A DNA stretch of 5,851 nt from Actinomycetes bacterium (GTDB lineage Bacteria > Actinomycetota > Acidimicrobiia > Acidimicrobiales > Palsa-688), in the NCBI GenBank assembly GCA_021816565.1, contig JAKAXN010000303.1, positions 1-5,851 on the forward strand, read 5' to 3'. The notes below the pieces were generated by a model, which saw only the letters and a list, made by a program, of their open reading frames with translations, had not been told where the DNA came from and made no database searches. The first letter of the stretch is position 1, and the number at the start of each line of letters is the position of its first letter. The position numbers and the translations under genes were made by a program. Positions 4,450 through 5,851 of this stretch are shown in pieces.

Positions 4450-5851
4450 CTACTGGGTGCAGGCGTAATCCTGGTCGTACTGGCTGGCCGGGCCGGTGTA
4501 GCCGTTACCGCCGTAGCCGTACTGCACCAGCACGATCTTGCCCCCGGCGAAGGGGGCGTACTCCCACCCGTAGTTCCCCGGCACGGTTCCGGCGCAGAAG
4601 TTCTGGGCGCTGTAGGTGCCTCCCGAGATGTTGCCGGCGCCGGGCACCCACAGGGGGATGTTCGGGAAGCTCAGCTGGTTGCCGGTGATCTGGCCCCACT
4701 GGACGGCCGTGGAGTAGATGCCGGGCAGGACACCCATGGACCTCAGACCGGCCACCGCGCCGCTGATGACGTTGGCGTTGCTGGTGGTCGACTGGCCGTT
4801 CCAGAAGGGATTGTCCTGCTCGACGTCGAGCCACCAGAGGGTGGCATCCACTCCCAGGTTGCGGGAGTACGAGACCCAGTGCCGGGCCCAGTAGTAACCG
4901 AAGTTGTAGCTCTGGCACACCACCTGGGTGGCGCTGCAGTCACCGGCCGGGCCGGTCATCGACTCCGCCGGGGCCGGGCTCGGCAGCTCGTTCATGAAGA
5001 TGTACGACGACACGTTGGGTCCGGCCCACTGGGCCTCCTGCTGGTAGCACCCGGAAGGTTGGGATTTGTTGATGGCCCCGCCGCTGGCCTGGATGACCGA
5101 CACGGCCTGGGCCGTGGTGGGAAGCGAGGCGGTGTGGTACGGGTAGCTCGGGCACTGGTACTGGGAGATGTCGTAGCCGGTGCCGCCGGGTGGGAACGGG
5201 TAGCCGACGCGGGCGGCCAGGGCGGCCACGACCGGAGCCGACGGCGTACCGGCGGTGCCGAGGAAGGGGGCGTCGCCGTAGGTGAACACTCCTCCGTCGG
5301 CGTCGACCAGCCAGTACCCCTTCCCGTCGGGGGTGGCGGCCATGGACACGAACGGGACGGCGTTGGCCGCCCCACCGCGCGACCCGTAGAACCGGGCGGA
5401 ACCGTAAGCGAAGATGCCCCCGTCGGAGGCCACCATCCAGTAGCCGTCCCCGTCGGGCATGGCCGCCATACCGACGATGGGACGGGACAGGGCGATGTTG
5501 CCGGTGGAGCCGTAGAACCGGGCGTCGCCGAAGGCGAAGATCCCCCCGTCCGAGGCCACCAGCCAGTAACCGCCGCCGTCGGGGGTGACGGCCATCCCGA
5601 CGACCGGCTTGTTGAGCCTGATGGCACCCATGGACCCGTAGAACGGGGCGTTGTAGCTGAAGACACCCCCGTCGGACGCCACCATCCAGTACCCCCCGGT
5701 GGCCGGGTCGACGGCCATCCCGACGATGGGCTTGTTCAAGGTGATGTTGCCGGTGGAGCCGTAGAACCGGGCGTCGCCGAAGGAGAAGATCCCCCCGTCC
5801 GAGGCCACCAGCCAGTATCCGAGGCCGTCGGCGGTGGGCGAGCCGCCCACC
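4450..5851 (-). CDS. Secreted protein: GYW(L/M)VASDGG repeats plus GH25-like C-terminal domain, N-terminus beyond window
   Basis: At least 466 residues are visible and the frame is open at the right edge. The GTG at 5850 falls in what looks like the tail of a preceding repeat, so I do not take it as the start. Numbering from that codon, residues 11-204 hold five repeats of about 42 residues (GYWLVASDGG, then a GDARFYGS-type turn, then PIVGMA). Residues 224-466 form a domain with the landmarks of a GH25/lysozyme-like barrel: GYDISQYQ (225-232), WWLDVEQ (339-345, with the DxE pair Asp342 and Glu344), PGIYS (376-380), LWVPGAG (400-406) and LVQYGYGG (441-448), ending near QYDQDYAC. Six cysteines (233, 268, 305, 312, 419, 464) all lie in this domain and none in the repeats, as expected for disulfides in an exported protein. 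I recall actinobacterial proteins of unknown function with the same WWLDVE and GIYST pattern. Peptidoglycan hydrolysis is possible but unproven. Confidence 0.85.
   Translation of the reverse strand, partial: VGGSPTADGLGYWLVASDGGIFSFGDARFYGSTGNITLNKPIVGMAVDPATGGYWMVASDGGVFSYNAPFYGSMGAIRLNKPVVGMAVTPDGGGYWLVASDGGIFAFGDARFYGSTGNIALSRPIVGMAAMPDGDGYWMVASDGGIFAYGSARFYGSRGGAANAVPFVSMAATPDGKGYWLVDADGGVFTYGDAPFLGTAGTPSAPVVAALAARVGYPFPPGGTGYDISQYQCPSYPYHTASLPTTAQAVSVIQASGGAINKSQPSGCYQQEAQWAGPNVSSYIFMNELPSPAPAESMTGPAGDCSATQVVCQSYNFGYYWARHWVSYSRNLGVDATLWWLDVEQDNPFWNGQSTTSNANVISGAVAGLRSMGVLPGIYSTAVQWGQITGNQLSFPNIPLWVPGAGNISGGTYSAQNFCAGTVPGNYGWEYAPFAGGKIVLVQYGYGGNGYTGPASQYDQDYACTQ
5492..5571 (-). repeat. 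80-base near-identical DNA copy (partner at 5741-5820)
   Basis: Aligned by eye without gaps, 5492-5571 and 5741-5820 differ at three of 80 bases. The offset is 249 bases, equal to one pair of protein repeats (83 codons). The identity includes third codon positions, which points to a recent duplication or gene conversion of a two-repeat block. Confidence 0.85.
5741..5820 (-). repeat. 80-base near-identical DNA copy (partner at 5492-5571)
   Basis: This is the second copy of the block described for 5492-5571, covering the first part of repeat unit 1. The three differences are at the second base of the block, in the GGAG/GGCG position, and near the end (TATCC against TAACC). Confidence 0.85.

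Larger units (their letters stand above)
5239..5820 (-). repeat. Five tandem protein repeats (about 42 residues each) inside the secreted protein gene
   Basis: Units in protein order are 5820-5695, 5694-5572, 5571-5446, 5445-5320 and 5319 to about 5239. Units 1, 3 and 5 begin GYWLV and units 2 and 4 begin GYWMV, so two unit types alternate. Unit 2 is one codon shorter (YNAPFYG where the others have GDARFYG or similar). Unit 5 is the most divergent (VDADGG, APFLGTAG) and leads into the C-terminal domain. Short strand-turn repeats with regular aromatic and glycine positions suggest a beta-propeller or similar binding platform, but the fold is inferred. More units probably lie past the right edge. 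Confidence 0.9.

Noticed and set aside
4992..5666. Repeat-like minus-strand frame of Trp, Pro and Ser inside the secreted protein gene
   Set aside because: Its periodicity comes from the real in-frame protein repeats read in a shifted frame.
5239..5820. Repeat array as a CRISPR
   Set aside because: The period is about 125 bases, the reading frame is preserved throughout and the units encode conserved protein repeats with no spacers.

Overview
The base composition is very GC-rich, with codons ending almost uniformly in G or C. ClpP resembles the mycobacterial ClpP1 type, the tRNA does not encode its CCA end, and a secreted protein carries GYWLVASDGG-type repeats. Together these suggest a high-GC actinobacterium, and I would guess the class Acidimicrobiia. 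That assignment rests on recall of families and was not computed. The window is chromosomal core and cell-envelope sequence. I see no transposase, integrase, CRISPR array or phage gene, and no gene-free stretch longer than about 85 bases.

Layout, left to right. (1) 1-1426, minus strand: a two-gene ABC polysaccharide exporter. The permease (626-1426) is followed, with a TTGA stop/start overlap, by the ATP-binding subunit, which begins at TTG 629 and runs off the left edge. (2) 1508-2122, minus: a complete ClpP peptidase with its catalytic triad and no clpP2 directly downstream. (3) 2191-2272, plus: tRNA-Leu with anticodon UAG, with its own promoter and a strong hairpin after its 3' end. (4) 2224-3255, minus: a polytopic membrane protein of the UPF0104 / LPG-synthase-TM ('flippase-like') family. 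Its last codons lie antisense to the tRNA, and its stop codon lies inside the tRNA gene. (5) 3294-4421, plus: a GT-B glycosyltransferase (GT4-like), divergent from the membrane protein across a very short gap that holds an inverted repeat. (6) 4450-5851, minus: the C-terminal part of a secreted protein with five repeats of about 42 residues, followed by a six-cysteine GH25-like (lysozyme-fold) domain. Its N-terminus lies beyond the right edge.

Functionally, the exporter pair, glycosyltransferase, flippase-like protein and GH25-like protein all fit cell-surface glycan export, synthesis or remodelling. They are not one operon, because clpP and the tRNA sit between them and the strands alternate. 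The less ordinary features are the CDS/tRNA/terminator overlap at 2224-2298, the recurrence of TANNNT boxes at leaderless spacing before several starts, the near-identical DNA blocks inside the repeat gene, and the solitary ClpP1-type gene. I found no convincing evidence of a wholly new defence or mobile system.
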